Shown here piece after piece: positions 16,387-26,480 of a stretch of DNA of 64,000 bases; position 1 is the stretch's first letter, and each line of letters starts with the position of its first letter. The notes beneath the pieces were generated by a model. The model worked only from the letters and a program-made list of their open reading frames with translations, was not told the origin of the DNA and searched no databases. This DNA comes from Deltaproteobacteria bacterium. GTDB taxonomy: Bacteria > Myxococcota_A > Polyangia > Nannocystales > Nannocystaceae. The DNA lies in NCBI GenBank assembly GCA_016709225.1, contig JADJEE010000001.1:1798001-1862000 (forward strand), written 5' to 3'. The translations under genes and the position numbers were made by a program.

Positions 16387-17057
16387 GCCGCACCTCCGCT
16401 CGCCGCCAGCCACACCAGCGAATCGCCAGCGGCATCGCACGACGCGACGTCGGGATCGATGCAGACCCCGTGGACCTCGACCTCGAGGCCCTGGACCAGC
16501 TGGAAGCCGCGCGGGGTCGGCCACGCGACGCGGTTGGCCGACTTCCAGTACGACGTGAACGCGAGGTCACCCAGCTGGGCGCCGCGCAGCGGCACGTTGG
16601 GGCCGATGTACAGGCCCGCGCGCAGCCCCGCGTCGACCACCGCGTGGTGCCACGCGTTGGCGTAGGCGATCGTTGCATGGGGATCGGGCGCGACCTCGGG
16701 CGACCACTCGAGGTCGCACCAGATCGTCACGCCGCCGGGGATCCCGAGCGCGAATGCGTTGGTCGCGGCGGCCTCGCCGACCTCGCGGCCGAGTGCGGCG
16801 CTGGGCAGCAGCGTGCTCGAGCCGTACTGCACCGGGATGATCGCGAGTCCGCACGCGAGCAGGTCGCGGGCCTCGGCGACCGTCAGCGCGGGGCCGGTCG
16901 TCGGCGGGCGGCCGGAGGCGGTGCGCTTGAGGTAGCGCGCACAGAAGCCGAAGCCGCACGCGCGCAGGGCCTGGGCCTGTGCACGCGAGAGCGTCGACGC
17001 GGTGTCGAAGCCGAGGATCGCCGAGGCGGTGCTGGCAGTGCCGAGGAGTTCGACCAT
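16383..17057 (-). CDS. DUF1906 (Rv2525c-like) glycoside-hydrolase-like protein
   Basis: A 224-aa protein with a TIM-barrel, glycoside-hydrolase-like domain of the DUF1906/Rv2525c type. Visible features are the opening strand 'ILGFDTASTLSRAQAQAL', 'GFGFCARYL', 'LACGLAIIPVQYGSS', 'GVTIWCDLEWSP' with acidic residues at the barrel rim, 'AGLYIGPNVPL' and 'FTSYWKSAN'. Members are thought to bind or cut cell-wall glycans. No signal peptide is seen. It is the first gene after the sigma-54 promoter. The predicted transcript begins only about 5 bases before the ATG. In an R-body cluster, a wall-active enzyme would be a plausible co-delivered toxin or lysis factor, but this is inference. Confidence 0.8.
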   Translation of the reverse strand: MVELLGTASTASAILGFDTASTLSRAQAQALRACGFGFCARYLKRTASGRPPTTGPALTVAEARDLLACGLAIIPVQYGSSTLLPSAALGREVGEAAATNAFALGIPGGVTIWCDLEWSPEVAPDPHATIAYANAWHHAVVDAGLRAGLYIGPNVPLRGAQLGDLAFTSYWKSANRVAWPTPRGFQLVQGLEVEVHGVCIDPDVASCDAAGDSLVWLAASGGAA

Positions 17058-17072
17058 CTGTCCCGCCCTTGG

Positions 17073-17088
17073 TGCAGCGTGCGTGCCA
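17073..17088 (-). promoter_or_regulatory. Sigma-54 (-24/-12) promoter of the reb operon
   Basis: Minus-strand sequence TGGCACGCACGCTGCA. Compared with the sigma-54 consensus TGGCACG-N4-TTGCA it has one mismatch (CTGCA for TTGCA), with the invariant GG and GC at the correct spacing. It lies 16 bases before the DUF1906 start and directly downstream of a gene for a sigma-54 activator. The predicted start of transcription is near 17062. Confidence 0.8.
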
Positions 17089-17203
17089 TCGGCACCCTCA
17101 TGCCGAATCCAGCGTCGCGTGTCGTGGGGTGGTCGGGCTCGACCAACGCGTCGTCCATCGTGGTCGCGCGCGACCATCGTCGGCGCGCCGCGATGCATCG
17201 GCG

Positions 17204-18574
<1,371 letters not shown>

Positions 18575-18667
18575 GGTGGTTTCGCCTGGTGGCTGCTCAC
18601 GCATCGCGTCGGCTACTCGGGTGTGGGAGGGCTGGCGGGATCTCAAAGTGATGCGCCCCTCGCCGCC

Positions 18668-18682
18668 GATCACCGAAAGTCG
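18668..18682 (+). repeat. Left arm of a 15-bp inverted repeat around the ECF sigma gene
   Basis: GATCACCGAAAGTCG at 18668-18682 occurs again as its exact reverse complement at 19404-19418. The left copy lies in the 171-bp space between the divergent sigma-54 activator and ECF sigma genes, 63 bases before the sigma GTG. It could be part of a promoter or an operator. Confidence 0.65.
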
Positions 18683-18745
18683 AAGCGGCGCGGGTGGGTG
18701 CTCGCTTGGGTCGCGCACGCGAAGGGTGCTACCGTCGATGCGGCC

Positions 18746-19378
18746 GTGGAGCGAGACGACCTCGAGTTGCTCGACGCGTGGCGCGGTGGGGATCGACGCG
18801 CGGGCGGCGAGCTGTTTGCGCGGCACTTCCCTGCCCTGCGTCGGTTCTTCCGCAGCAAGGTCGGCGACGACTACGAGGAGTTGGTGCAGAGCACCTTCGC
18901 GCGCTGCGTCGAGGGTCAGGCCCGCTTCGAGGGCCGCGGTTCGTTTCGGAGCTACCTGTTCGCGACCGCGTACAACGTCGTGCGCGAGCACCTGCGCGAG
19001 CTCTACCGCGAGTCGGATCCATGGACGCTCGCGCTGGCCCAAGCGCAGGCCGAGCCGGAGGTCGCCGGCCTCGCGACGATGCTGGCGGCGCAGCGCGAGC
19101 GCGCGATCTTGGTTCGCGCGCTGCGACGCCTGCCCTTGGGCGACCAGGTCGTGCTCGAGCTCTTCTACGACGAGCAGATGACGTCGGTGGAGATCGGCGC
19201 GGTCGTCGGGGTCCCCGACGCCACGGTGCGCAGTCGTCTGCGACTGGCGCGGGAGCGACTGCGCGGGCATGTCGACGAGCTCGCACGCAGCACGGGCCAG
19301 CCGCGGACCACGCTCGACGACTTCGGGCGCTGGGCCAACGAGCTCCGGGCCGTGGCCGGACGCGGCCGGCCCGAGTGA
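18746..19378 (+). CDS. ECF-type RNA polymerase sigma factor
   Basis: A 210-aa sigma factor. Region 2: 'ARHFPALRRFFRSKVGDDYE', 'ELVQSTFARCVE', 'GRGSFRSYLFATAYNVVREH'. Region 4: 'LRRLPLGDQVVLELFYDEQM', 'TSVEIGAVVGVPDATVRSRL'. The GTG at 18746 is chosen as start because it begins the conserved sequence; upstream codons are not protein-like. No anti-sigma gene is adjacent. The next gene, 89 bases on, is a Ser/Thr kinase, so it may belong to a group controlled by such kinases. Its 3' side carries the second arm of the inverted repeat. Confidence 0.88.
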   Translation: MERDDLELLDAWRGGDRRAGGELFARHFPALRRFFRSKVGDDYEELVQSTFARCVEGQARFEGRGSFRSYLFATAYNVVREHLRELYRESDPWTLALAQAQAEPEVAGLATMLAAQRERAILVRALRRLPLGDQVVLELFYDEQMTSVEIGAVVGVPDATVRSRLRLARERLRGHVDELARSTGQPRTTLDDFGRWANELRAVAGRGRPE

Positions 19379-19403
19379 TGGCGCGCCGACACCCCACCGG
19401 CCG

Positions 19404-19418
19404 CGACTTTCGGTGATC
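19404..19418 (-). repeat. Right arm of the 15-bp inverted repeat
   Basis: Exact reverse complement of 18668-18682, placed in the 89-bp space between the ECF sigma stop and the kinase start. Together the arms bracket the sigma gene about 720 bases apart. This may be two copies of one binding site in opposite orientation, or the ends of a small mobile unit. Confidence 0.65.
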
Positions 19419-19467
19419 AGCCGGCCAGCGGCCGTCACTACCTGCAGGTCCCAGGGAAGCCACCTCG

Positions 19468-22400
19468 ATGCCAGACGACCAGTCACGGGACCCTGAGCCG
19501 GCCGATGCGGCGGCGCTGGCCGATCGTCGGCCCCGGCGCCCGGCCGCCGACGTCGCCGCGGCGCAGACCCGCAGCGAGGTCGAGCCGCTCGACGCACGGG
19601 TGTTCCCGTCGGAGGTGCCGTGGCCGAGCGACGCGATGGACGAGCCGCTCGATCTGGTCGAACGCCAGCGCCAGGCACGACTGCATGCGCAGATCCTCGG
19701 CGAGGCGCCGCCGGCACTGTGCGTGGGTCGCTTCACCATCCTCGAGAAGCTCGGCGAAGGTGGCATGGGCACGGTGTACGCGGCCTACGACGGCGAGCTC
19801 GATCGCCGCGTCGCGCTCAAGTTCCTCCACCCGACGCGGGCGCTCGACGAGCGCGCGACCCATCGCTTGCTGCGCGAGGCGCAGGCCCTGGCCAAGCTCT
19901 CGCATCCCAACCTCGTGCCGGTGTTCGACGTCGGCCGCTTCGAGGACCAGGTCTACCTCGCGATGGAGCTGGTGCCTGGCGCCACGATGCGACGCTGGCT
20001 CGAGGCCGCGCCGCGGTCGTGGCGCGAGGTGCTACGCCACGGCATCGACGTCGCGCGGGCGGTCGCGGCCGTGCATCGCCTCGGCATCATCCATCGCGAC
20101 ATCAAACCCGACAACATCATCATCGGGGACGACGGCCGCGCGCGCCTGCTCGACTTCGGCCTTGCCCGCGCGCCGCGGGAGGACGGCGTGAGTACGCCCA
20201 AGCCCGACGACTCGGCGAGCGGCGCCCCGCCGCGATCACGGCTCGGCGTCGTCATCACGCACACGCACACCTTCGCGGGCACGCCGGCCTATATGGCGCC
20301 GGAGGCCCGGCTGGGCGAGACCGCGGGCGCGGCCGCCGATCAGTACAGCCTGTGCGTCGCGCTGGCGGAGGCGCTCTACGGCGCACGGCCGATCGGGCCG
20401 GTGCACGGCACGGATCTGTTGAAGGTGCCGGCGAAGAGCACGGTGCCCGGTGCGCTGCGACGGATCCTGTCGCGGGGCCTCGCCGAGCAGCCCGAGCATC
20501 GCTTCGCCGACGTGGCCCAGCTCGCCGACGCGCTCGATCGCATCGAGGGCCGACGACGACGACGGCTCGGCGCAGCGGTGCTGGGCCTCGCGCTCGTCGC
20601 GGCCGCCGGCATCGGAGCCGCGGGCGGCGACGCGTGGCGACCAGCTGCGAGCGCCCCCGATCCCTGCACCGAGGTGCGCACCGCCCTCGACGCGACCTGG
20701 AATCCACACCGTCGCGGCGCGCTCGCGGGCGCGCTCGCAGCGACCGCGCTTCCCGACGCGACCACGCTCGCCGAGGTCCTCGCGGCGCGCGTCGACACGT
20801 ATGCCTCGGCGTGGACCGACGCGCGCGCGCAGGTGTGCGAGGCGACGTGGCGACGCGGCGAGCAATCGGCGACGCTGTTGGATCAGCGCATGGCGTGCCT
20901 CGACGACGCGCGCGGACGGCTCGACGCGCTGCTGTCGGCCGTCGCGGCGATCGACGCCGAGCAAGTGCCGCGACTGCCGACCGCACTCGACCAGCTGGGC
21001 GATCCCAGCGAGTGCGTGGGCGTGGCGTCGGCCGCCGAGCGCGGGCAGCCGGTGCCCGCCGATCGCATCGAGGACGTCGCCGCCGGCTTCGCGGAGCTGG
21101 CGAGGCTGCGCACCGCGGTGATTCTCGGGGGCCCCGCCACGCCGCTCGAGCCGCTCGAGGCTGCGCTCGCCCACGCCGAGCAGCTCGAGGTCGCGCCGCT
21201 GGTCGCCGCGACGACGCTGGCGATCGGCCACGCACACCTCGCGGCCCGGGATCCCCGCGCGACGCCGTACCTCGAGCGCGCGGCCAACCTCGCCGAGACG
21301 CTGGGGGACGACGACCTGCGCGAGGAGGCGGTGCGGGCCGCGGCGCGCGTGGCCATCGACGTCGACGCCGACGCCTCGCGGGCGCGAGCCCTGGTCGATC
21401 GCGATGCGGCGCTGCTCGAGCGCATCGACGCCTCGCCGCGCCGACGGGCCGCGGCCGCCGAGGTGCGCGCGTTGCTGTCGATGCTGGAGGGCGACGCCAC
21501 CGAGGCCGAGCGGACCCTGCGCGGGGCGCTGTCGTTCTGGGAACAGGCCGGCGATCACCACGCCGGTGCGCACGCGAGCTGCTGGCGCAACCTCGGGCGG
21601 GTGCTCGGTGGCCGCGGGCGCACCGACGAGGCGCTGGCGGCCTTCGATCGCGCCGCGCAGATCGAAGCGCGCTGGGGCGGTGTGCCAGCGACGTTGTCCC
21701 GAAGCACGCTGCCGGGTTCGGCACAGCGACTGCGCGGCGAGGCGTTGATGGACGCCGGCCGCCTCGACGAGGCCGCGATCGCGCTCGATGCCGCTCGCCA
21801 GGCCAGCGCAGAGGCCTTCGGGCGCGACAGCGTGCCGGTGGGGATCGTCGAGGTCGCGCGTGCCTCGCTGGCGATGCGCATGGGCGATCTCGACGCGGCG
21901 CTCGAGCGTGCGAGCGCGGCCGATGCCAGCTTCACGCGCTGGCTCGGCCGCGACCACGCGATGCGGGCGTCACCGCTGTCCGCGCTCGGCACCGCGGCGT
22001 TCCACCTGCATCGCGACGACGAGGCGATCGCCGCGTTCACCGAGGCGTTGCGCCTGTGGCAGCGATCCTTCGCCGACGACAGCCTGCAGGTCGCCGAGGC
22101 CCGCAGCAACCTCGGCGAGGCGCTCGCCCAGGCCGGGCGCGACCAGGAGGCCGCGGTGCACCTGCAGGCCGCGCTCGCAGCGATGGCCGCACGGCTGCCG
22201 GAGGACCACCCGGATCTGGCGTATCCGCTGCTCGGGCTCGCGCAGCTCGAGTACCGCCGCGGTGAGCCGGCAGCGGCCGTCGCCCACGCCGAGCGCGCGA
22301 TGGCGATCCGCCAGGCCCAAGGCGACGATCCGCCGGAGCTGGCGCGCACGCGATGGCTGCTCGCGCGCGCGCTCGCCGAGCTCGACCAGCGCGCGCGCGC

Positions 22401-22575
22401 GCGGACGGTGGCCGAACGGGCACGCGAGGGTTTCGCGGGGCTCGGTCCGGCGTTCGCCCGCGACGTGGCCGCGATCGATGCGTGGATGACGACCGAAGAC
22501 GAAGTGGATGTGCGAGCCTCGAATGCTCCGCCTGCTGCGGAACGCGACGCGGCGATCAGAAAGGACCGACCATGA
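19468..22575 (+). CDS. Serine/threonine protein kinase with TM segment and TPR tail
   Basis: A 1035-aa Hanks-type kinase. The kinase domain (about 87-355) has the Gly loop 'GEGGMGTVY', Lys118 in 'RRVALKFLHP', catalytic 'HRDIKPDN' (209-216) and 'DFG' (229-231). 'AGTPAYMAPEA' marks the activation-segment end. One membrane segment follows ('LGAAVLGLALVAAAGIGAAG'), then a long helical region of TPR-like repeats ('NLGRVLGGRGRTDEALAAFD', 'NLGEALAQAGRDQEAAVHLQ') to the end. This architecture is common in myxobacteria. Its position after the ECF sigma gene and near the reb locus suggests a regulatory role there, which is unproven. The stop overlaps the next start (ATGA). Confidence 0.93.
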   Translation: MPDDQSRDPEPADAAALADRRPRRPAADVAAAQTRSEVEPLDARVFPSEVPWPSDAMDEPLDLVERQRQARLHAQILGEAPPALCVGRFTILEKLGEGGMGTVYAAYDGELDRRVALKFLHPTRALDERATHRLLREAQALAKLSHPNLVPVFDVGRFEDQVYLAMELVPGATMRRWLEAAPRSWREVLRHGIDVARAVAAVHRLGIIHRDIKPDNIIIGDDGRARLLDFGLARAPREDGVSTPKPDDSASGAPPRSRLGVVITHTHTFAGTPAYMAPEARLGETAGAAADQYSLCVALAEALYGARPIGPVHGTDLLKVPAKSTVPGALRRILSRGLAEQPEHRFADVAQLADALDRIEGRRRRRLGAAVLGLALVAAAGIGAAGGDAWRPAASAPDPCTEVRTALDATWNPHRRGALAGALAATALPDATTLAEVLAARVDTYASAWTDARAQVCEATWRRGEQSATLLDQRMACLDDARGRLDALLSAVAAIDAEQVPRLPTALDQLGDPSECVGVASAAERGQPVPADRIEDVAAGFAELARLRTAVILGGPATPLEPLEAALAHAEQLEVAPLVAATTLAIGHAHLAARDPRATPYLERAANLAETLGDDDLREEAVRAAARVAIDVDADASRARALVDRDAALLERIDASPRRRAAAAEVRALLSMLEGDATEAERTLRGALSFWEQAGDHHAGAHASCWRNLGRVLGGRGRTDEALAAFDRAAQIEARWGGVPATLSRSTLPGSAQRLRGEALMDAGRLDEAAIALDAARQASAEAFGRDSVPVGIVEVARASLAMRMGDLDAALERASAADASFTRWLGRDHAMRASPLSALGTAAFHLHRDDEAIAAFTEALRLWQRSFADDSLQVAEARSNLGEALAQAGRDQEAAVHLQAALAAMAARLPEDHPDLAYPLLGLAQLEYRRGEPAAAVAHAERAMAIRQAQGDDPPELARTRWLLARALAELDQRARARTVAERAREGFAGLGPAFARDVAAIDAWMTTEDEVDVRASNAPPAAERDAAIRKDRP

Positions 22576-22994
22576 AGACCAAGACCCTGTGGATCCCCAT
22601 GGCCCTCGCGGGCGCCCTCGGCTACGCGATGCTCGGCGACGAGTCCGGCACGCAGACCTGCTACACCGCGGTCAGCGTCAACTCGACGATCGACAGCGCC
22701 AACAACATCTCGGTGAACGTCACCGCCGGCGCGGCGACCATCTGCACCGGTCTCGAGGCCGGCGACGTCTGCCGCATCCCCGTGGAGTCGGGCACCACGC
22801 TCGGCGCGACCTTCAACACCAACCGCAGCCAGTTCGTCTACGTGCAGGCAGCCGGCACCAACAAGGCCGCAACCATCAACTCGACCCAGACCGTCAGCAG
22901 CGAGCTCGCGTTCGCGGTGGTCGGCGTGCAGGGCACCAGCATCGCGGTCGAGGGCGATCCGAAGATCCAGCTGGTCAGCACCAGCTGCAACTGA
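22572..22994 (+). CDS. Small secreted protein of unknown function
   Basis: A 140-aa protein with an N-terminal hydrophobic segment ('TLWIPMALAGALGYAML') that may act as a signal peptide or anchor. The mature part is Thr/Asn/Ser-rich and strand-like ('TCYTAVSVNSTIDSANNISV'), with four Cys residues that could form two disulfides. No family is recognised. Its ATG overlaps the kinase stop, so it is translated together with the kinase. It might be an extracytoplasmic partner of the kinase, by context only. Confidence 0.65.
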   Translation: MKTKTLWIPMALAGALGYAMLGDESGTQTCYTAVSVNSTIDSANNISVNVTAGAATICTGLEAGDVCRIPVESGTTLGATFNTNRSQFVYVQAAGTNKAATINSTQTVSSELAFAVVGVQGTSIAVEGDPKIQLVSTSCN

Positions 22995-23005
22995 CGCGCA
23001 CCCTG

Positions 23006-24511
23006 CTAGCGCCCGCCGCCACCGGGCCAGTCGGCCGCGCGGGCGAAGTACGTGCCCGCGCCGCCGGCCCCGATGAAGAGCTGCGGCTCGGGCTCGAGGT
23101 CGTCGACGCGGGCGAGGTCGCCGTGGGCGTCGAGCACGAACAGGCCGCGTGGGCTGCGATCGTCGTCGTCGGGATCGAAGCTGTAGAGCAGCGCGTTGCC
23201 GCCGTCGTCGATCGCCAGCGGTGCCATCGCGATGCCGTCGAAGCGCTCGAGCCCGAGCGCCGAGATCCGCACGATGCTGGCGATCTCGCGCGGCTGCATC
23301 TCGATGATGATGCCGCTCGGGTCACCCACGCACGACATCAGCACCCAGCCGCCATCGGGGCTGGTGATGGGCGGCACCAGCTGCGCGCAGCTGGTCTGCT
23401 CGGCGTTCACGACCGAGAGACCATCCTCGTCGGCGCGCATCAGCTGGCCCTCGGTGGTCACGAGGTTGAAGCGCCGACCGCCGGCCGCCGGCAGCATGAT
23501 CATGCCGGTGCCCAGACCCAGCCGCGGCAGCGCCGACCAGGTGCCGCGACCGAGGTCGGCGAGGTAGAGCCGCTGCTCGTCGCCGAGCAGCACGCGATCG
23601 GCGGTCAGTGCCGCCAGGGCGAACGGCTCGGTCCCGAGCTCACAGGCCGACGGCAACGCCAGCTCGACCGGCGGCCGCGCCTGTCCATCGCTGCCCTGCT
23701 TGGCCCACCGCCACCGCATCAACGTGCACGGCTGGTTCGACGGTCCGATCGCCGCGTCGCCCTCGGGCGACACGCACAGCCCCGCGCCGCACCACCCGCT
23801 CGAGATGCGCTGGGGATAGGCCGCCGGGTCGATGCCACGCACGCGCATCGTCGCGCGCCCCAGCTGCTCGAGGCCGCCACCGCTGCCGCGGTGATCGATC
23901 GCCGGGAATGCGTACGCAGCGATGGTGCCGTCGACGCGCGTGGGTCCGAGATCGTCACCGCCGGTGACCTCGGCGACGAACACGATGGGTGCATCGCTCG
24001 CGCTGCGCAGCACCCACGACGGGTTCTCCGCTTGCGACGTCGGGGGCGACAGCCACAGCGGCTCGGAGCGCGCGCCGCCGATGGGCAGCAGCACCGCACC
24101 GCCCGCGTTGACGCCGCTCAGCAGGTACGCGAGCGCGAGGCCCGAGCGCGCGAACACCAGGTCCTCGCCGAGCTCGCCCCATGGCCCCGGCCCCACGCGA
24201 CCACGCTCGGCGGTGTCGAGATCGACCCACACCGCGCTCTTGCCGACCCCCGCCACCGCCAGGCCGCGCGCGCGCGGATCGACGAGGATGCGAGTGTTGC
24301 CGGTGAGGGTGCCGTCGATGGTCGGATCGAGCTCGACCCGACGACGCACGCCGCGGTCGTAGATCTGGATCGCCCGCGGCTGTCCGTCGGAGATCTCCGC
24401 GTCCAGCCACACCACGACGGCGTCGACCTGCGCCTGCCCGCACGCCGGCCCGAACACCGACACCGCGCCGACCACCGCGGCCGCGATGCCCCACTGTCGC
24501 CCACGCACCAT
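23006..24511 (-). CDS. Hypothetical lipoprotein, possibly beta-propeller
   Basis: A 501-aa protein with a signal peptide and lipobox-like 'SVFGPACG'. The body is strand-rich with repeated short blocks that look like propeller blades ('KSAVWVDLDTAERGRVGPG', 'ITSPDGGWVLMSCVGD', 'RGLFVLDAHGDLARVDDL'). No catalytic motif is visible and the family is not recognised. The gene is convergent with the small secreted protein gene, with 11 bases between, and divergent from the SGNH hydrolase gene. Confidence 0.65.
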   Translation of the reverse strand: MVRGRQWGIAAAVVGAVSVFGPACGQAQVDAVVVWLDAEISDGQPRAIQIYDRGVRRRVELDPTIDGTLTGNTRILVDPRARGLAVAGVGKSAVWVDLDTAERGRVGPGPWGELGEDLVFARSGLALAYLLSGVNAGGAVLLPIGGARSEPLWLSPPTSQAENPSWVLRSASDAPIVFVAEVTGGDDLGPTRVDGTIAAYAFPAIDHRGSGGGLEQLGRATMRVRGIDPAAYPQRISSGWCGAGLCVSPEGDAAIGPSNQPCTLMRWRWAKQGSDGQARPPVELALPSACELGTEPFALAALTADRVLLGDEQRLYLADLGRGTWSALPRLGLGTGMIMLPAAGGRRFNLVTTEGQLMRADEDGLSVVNAEQTSCAQLVPPITSPDGGWVLMSCVGDPSGIIIEMQPREIASIVRISALGLERFDGIAMAPLAIDDGGNALLYSFDPDDDDRSPRGLFVLDAHGDLARVDDLEPEPQLFIGAGGAGTYFARAADWPGGGGR

Positions 24512-24596
24512 CGTTCGACCGCGATGCTAGCAGGACCGATCGCGCCCGCGCAGGCTTTGGCAACATCGCACGGACCCGCACCGGACGCCCCACCCG

Positions 24597-25421
24597 TTGT
24601 CGACCCCCGCGCCCACCGCCGCCTGGATCTCGCTCGTGCTCACCGGCGCGACCCTGGCCTGCACCCGCGAGCCCGCGACGCCGCCGCCGGCCTACGCTGC
24701 GCCGCTGCACGATGGCGACGCGGTGTACTTCGTCGGCAACAGCTTCTTCGCGTGGGAGGATCGCGTGCTGCCGCGCTGGGTCGCGGCGCTCGGCGAGGTC
24801 AGCTCGCCACCGGTGCACCTGCAGGTCGACGGCGACATCGTGCCGGGTGACCTGCCGCTGGCCGCGTTCCTCGAACACGACGCCGTGGTGGCCGCGCTCG
24901 CGTCGCGGCGTCACGCGGTGTTCGTGCTGCAGGGCCACGAGCTCGAGGCGGTCGACGACCGGGCGGGCTTCCACGACGCAGTGCGTCGCTTCGACGCGAA
25001 GGTGCGGGCTGCCGGCGCGCGCACGGTGCTGTTCCAGACCTGGGACCTGCGCTGGCGCGAGTTCCTGCCCGCGCTGGTCGAGGCCTACGACAGCATCGGC
25101 CGCGAGCTTGCGATCCCGGTGATCCCGTGCGGCCAGGTGTTCGACGATCTCGGCGCGACGCCGCCGGCCGGCGGCAACCGCTGGTGGCTCACCGCCAGCG
25201 CGGAGCACCCCGAAGGTGACCTCCACCCCAACGCCGCCGGCATGGCCGCCAGCGCCGACGTCACCTTCGCGATCCTCACCGGCCGCGATCCGCGGGGCCT
25301 GCGGTTCGACGCGATCGGCAACGACATCGACGCGGCCACCCACGATCGCATCGCCGCGGCGGCGTGGCGCCGCGCGAGCGAGCGCCTGATCTCGAACCCC
25401 GTACCGGAGCCGGCGCCATGA
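24597..25421 (+). CDS. SGNH-hydrolase-like lipoprotein
   Basis: A 274-aa predicted lipoprotein. The only start that leaves a proper signal ('WISLVLTGATLAC') is the TTG at 24597. The fold follows the SGNH/GDSL hydrolase pattern: block I 'VYFVGNSFFAWED' (Ser in GNSF instead of GDS), block III-like 'VFVLQGHELEAVDDR', and block V 'EHPEGDLHPNAAGMAASADV' with the D-x-H pair. These enzymes act on acetyl or lipid esters. The gene overlaps the GT61 gene downstream by 4 bases, which suggests a joint role in surface polysaccharide or glycan modification. Confidence 0.72.
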   Translation: MSTPAPTAAWISLVLTGATLACTREPATPPPAYAAPLHDGDAVYFVGNSFFAWEDRVLPRWVAALGEVSSPPVHLQVDGDIVPGDLPLAAFLEHDAVVAALASRRHAVFVLQGHELEAVDDRAGFHDAVRRFDAKVRAAGARTVLFQTWDLRWREFLPALVEAYDSIGRELAIPVIPCGQVFDDLGATPPAGGNRWWLTASAEHPEGDLHPNAAGMAASADVTFAILTGRDPRGLRFDAIGNDIDAATHDRIAAAAWRRASERLISNPVPEPAP

Positions 25422-26464
25422 TCACGCGGTGGACACCGTGGCCGCTCGTGAACATGCTGCAATCGCGGCTGCGCGTGCCGATGCCACCGCTGGAGGCCGG
25501 CGCCACGCGACAGTGGCAGCTCGCGCCCGGCCGCCGACAGGTGGTGCCCAAGGCGTTCTTTCTCGACGGTCAGCTCGAGCGCGTGCGCCGGTGGGTGTTC
25601 GCCGACGAGCACCCCGGCCGCGAGATGCATGGCGGCCACGAGGTCCGCCACGGCCCCACCCGCGCGATGCTGCTCGAGCAGGTGTGGCTGGTCGACGGCG
25701 TGCTCTACCACGGCCGCGCGTGCGAGCACCTGCAGCCACGCGCGCACCGGCTGCCGCGCCTGCGGGTCGATCGCGAGCTCGGCCATGGCGCCCTGGCGTG
25801 CTCGCAGCACGGCAACCAGTACTTCGGCTCGTGGCTGATGGACGACGTGCCGCGCTACTTCCTCGCCGAGGGCCACGGCGAGGCCATCGTGACCGCCGCG
25901 GCCCGCAGCGAGCACCAGCGCGACTACGCGGCGCGGCTCGAGCTGCGCGCGACGCCGATCGCGGCGGCACGGATCCGTCAGCTGGTGGTGTTCGACGATC
26001 GCGGGCAGAACCACGACAAGGCCGCGCGCGCGGCCCTCGTGCGCGAGCGTCTGGCGGGCGCCGATGCGGCGCGCCACCCCGGTGTGTTCCTGTTGCGCGG
26101 CGAGGCCGGCATGCGCCGCGTGCTGCGGGGCGAGCGGGCGCTGGCCGAGCAGCTGGCGCGCACGCGCGGCCTGACGATCCTCGATCCGATGCGCACCGAC
26201 GTCGCGACCATCATCGCGCGCTGTGCCGGGGCCGCGCTCGTGGTCGGCGTGGAGGGCAGCGGGCTCATCCACGGCGCCCAGCTGCTGCGCCCGGGCGCGT
26301 CGCTGCTGGTGCTGCAGCCACCCGATCGCTTCTGCGCAGTGTTCAAGCACCTCGCCGATCGCGACGGCCTCCACTTCGCGTTCGTGGTCGGACGCGCCGA
26401 GGGCGAGGACTTCGCGGTCGATGCCGACGAGGTCGAGCGGACCCTCGATCTGCTGCCCGCCTGA
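25418..26464 (+). CDS. Glycosyltransferase family 61 protein
   Basis: A 348-aa protein of the GT61 (DUF563) group. Characteristic parts are 'GNQYFGSWLMDDVPRYFLAE', which corresponds to the acceptor-side 'NFxHWLxDxLPR' region, 'RGEAGMRRVLRGERAL', and 'GVEGSGLIHGAQLLRPGASL', the family's 'GxHGAGLxNxxFxxPG' donor-binding block. No membrane segment is present. The ATG overlaps the SGNH hydrolase stop. Sugar and acceptor are unknown. A surface glycan function fits the neighbours. Confidence 0.85.
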   Translation: MITRWTPWPLVNMLQSRLRVPMPPLEAGATRQWQLAPGRRQVVPKAFFLDGQLERVRRWVFADEHPGREMHGGHEVRHGPTRAMLLEQVWLVDGVLYHGRACEHLQPRAHRLPRLRVDRELGHGALACSQHGNQYFGSWLMDDVPRYFLAEGHGEAIVTAAARSEHQRDYAARLELRATPIAAARIRQLVVFDDRGQNHDKAARAALVRERLAGADAARHPGVFLLRGEAGMRRVLRGERALAEQLARTRGLTILDPMRTDVATIIARCAGAALVVGVEGSGLIHGAQLLRPGASLLVLQPPDRFCAVFKHLADRDGLHFAFVVGRAEGEDFAVDADEVERTLDLLPA

Positions 26465-26480
26465 TCGGCGCGCCCACGCG

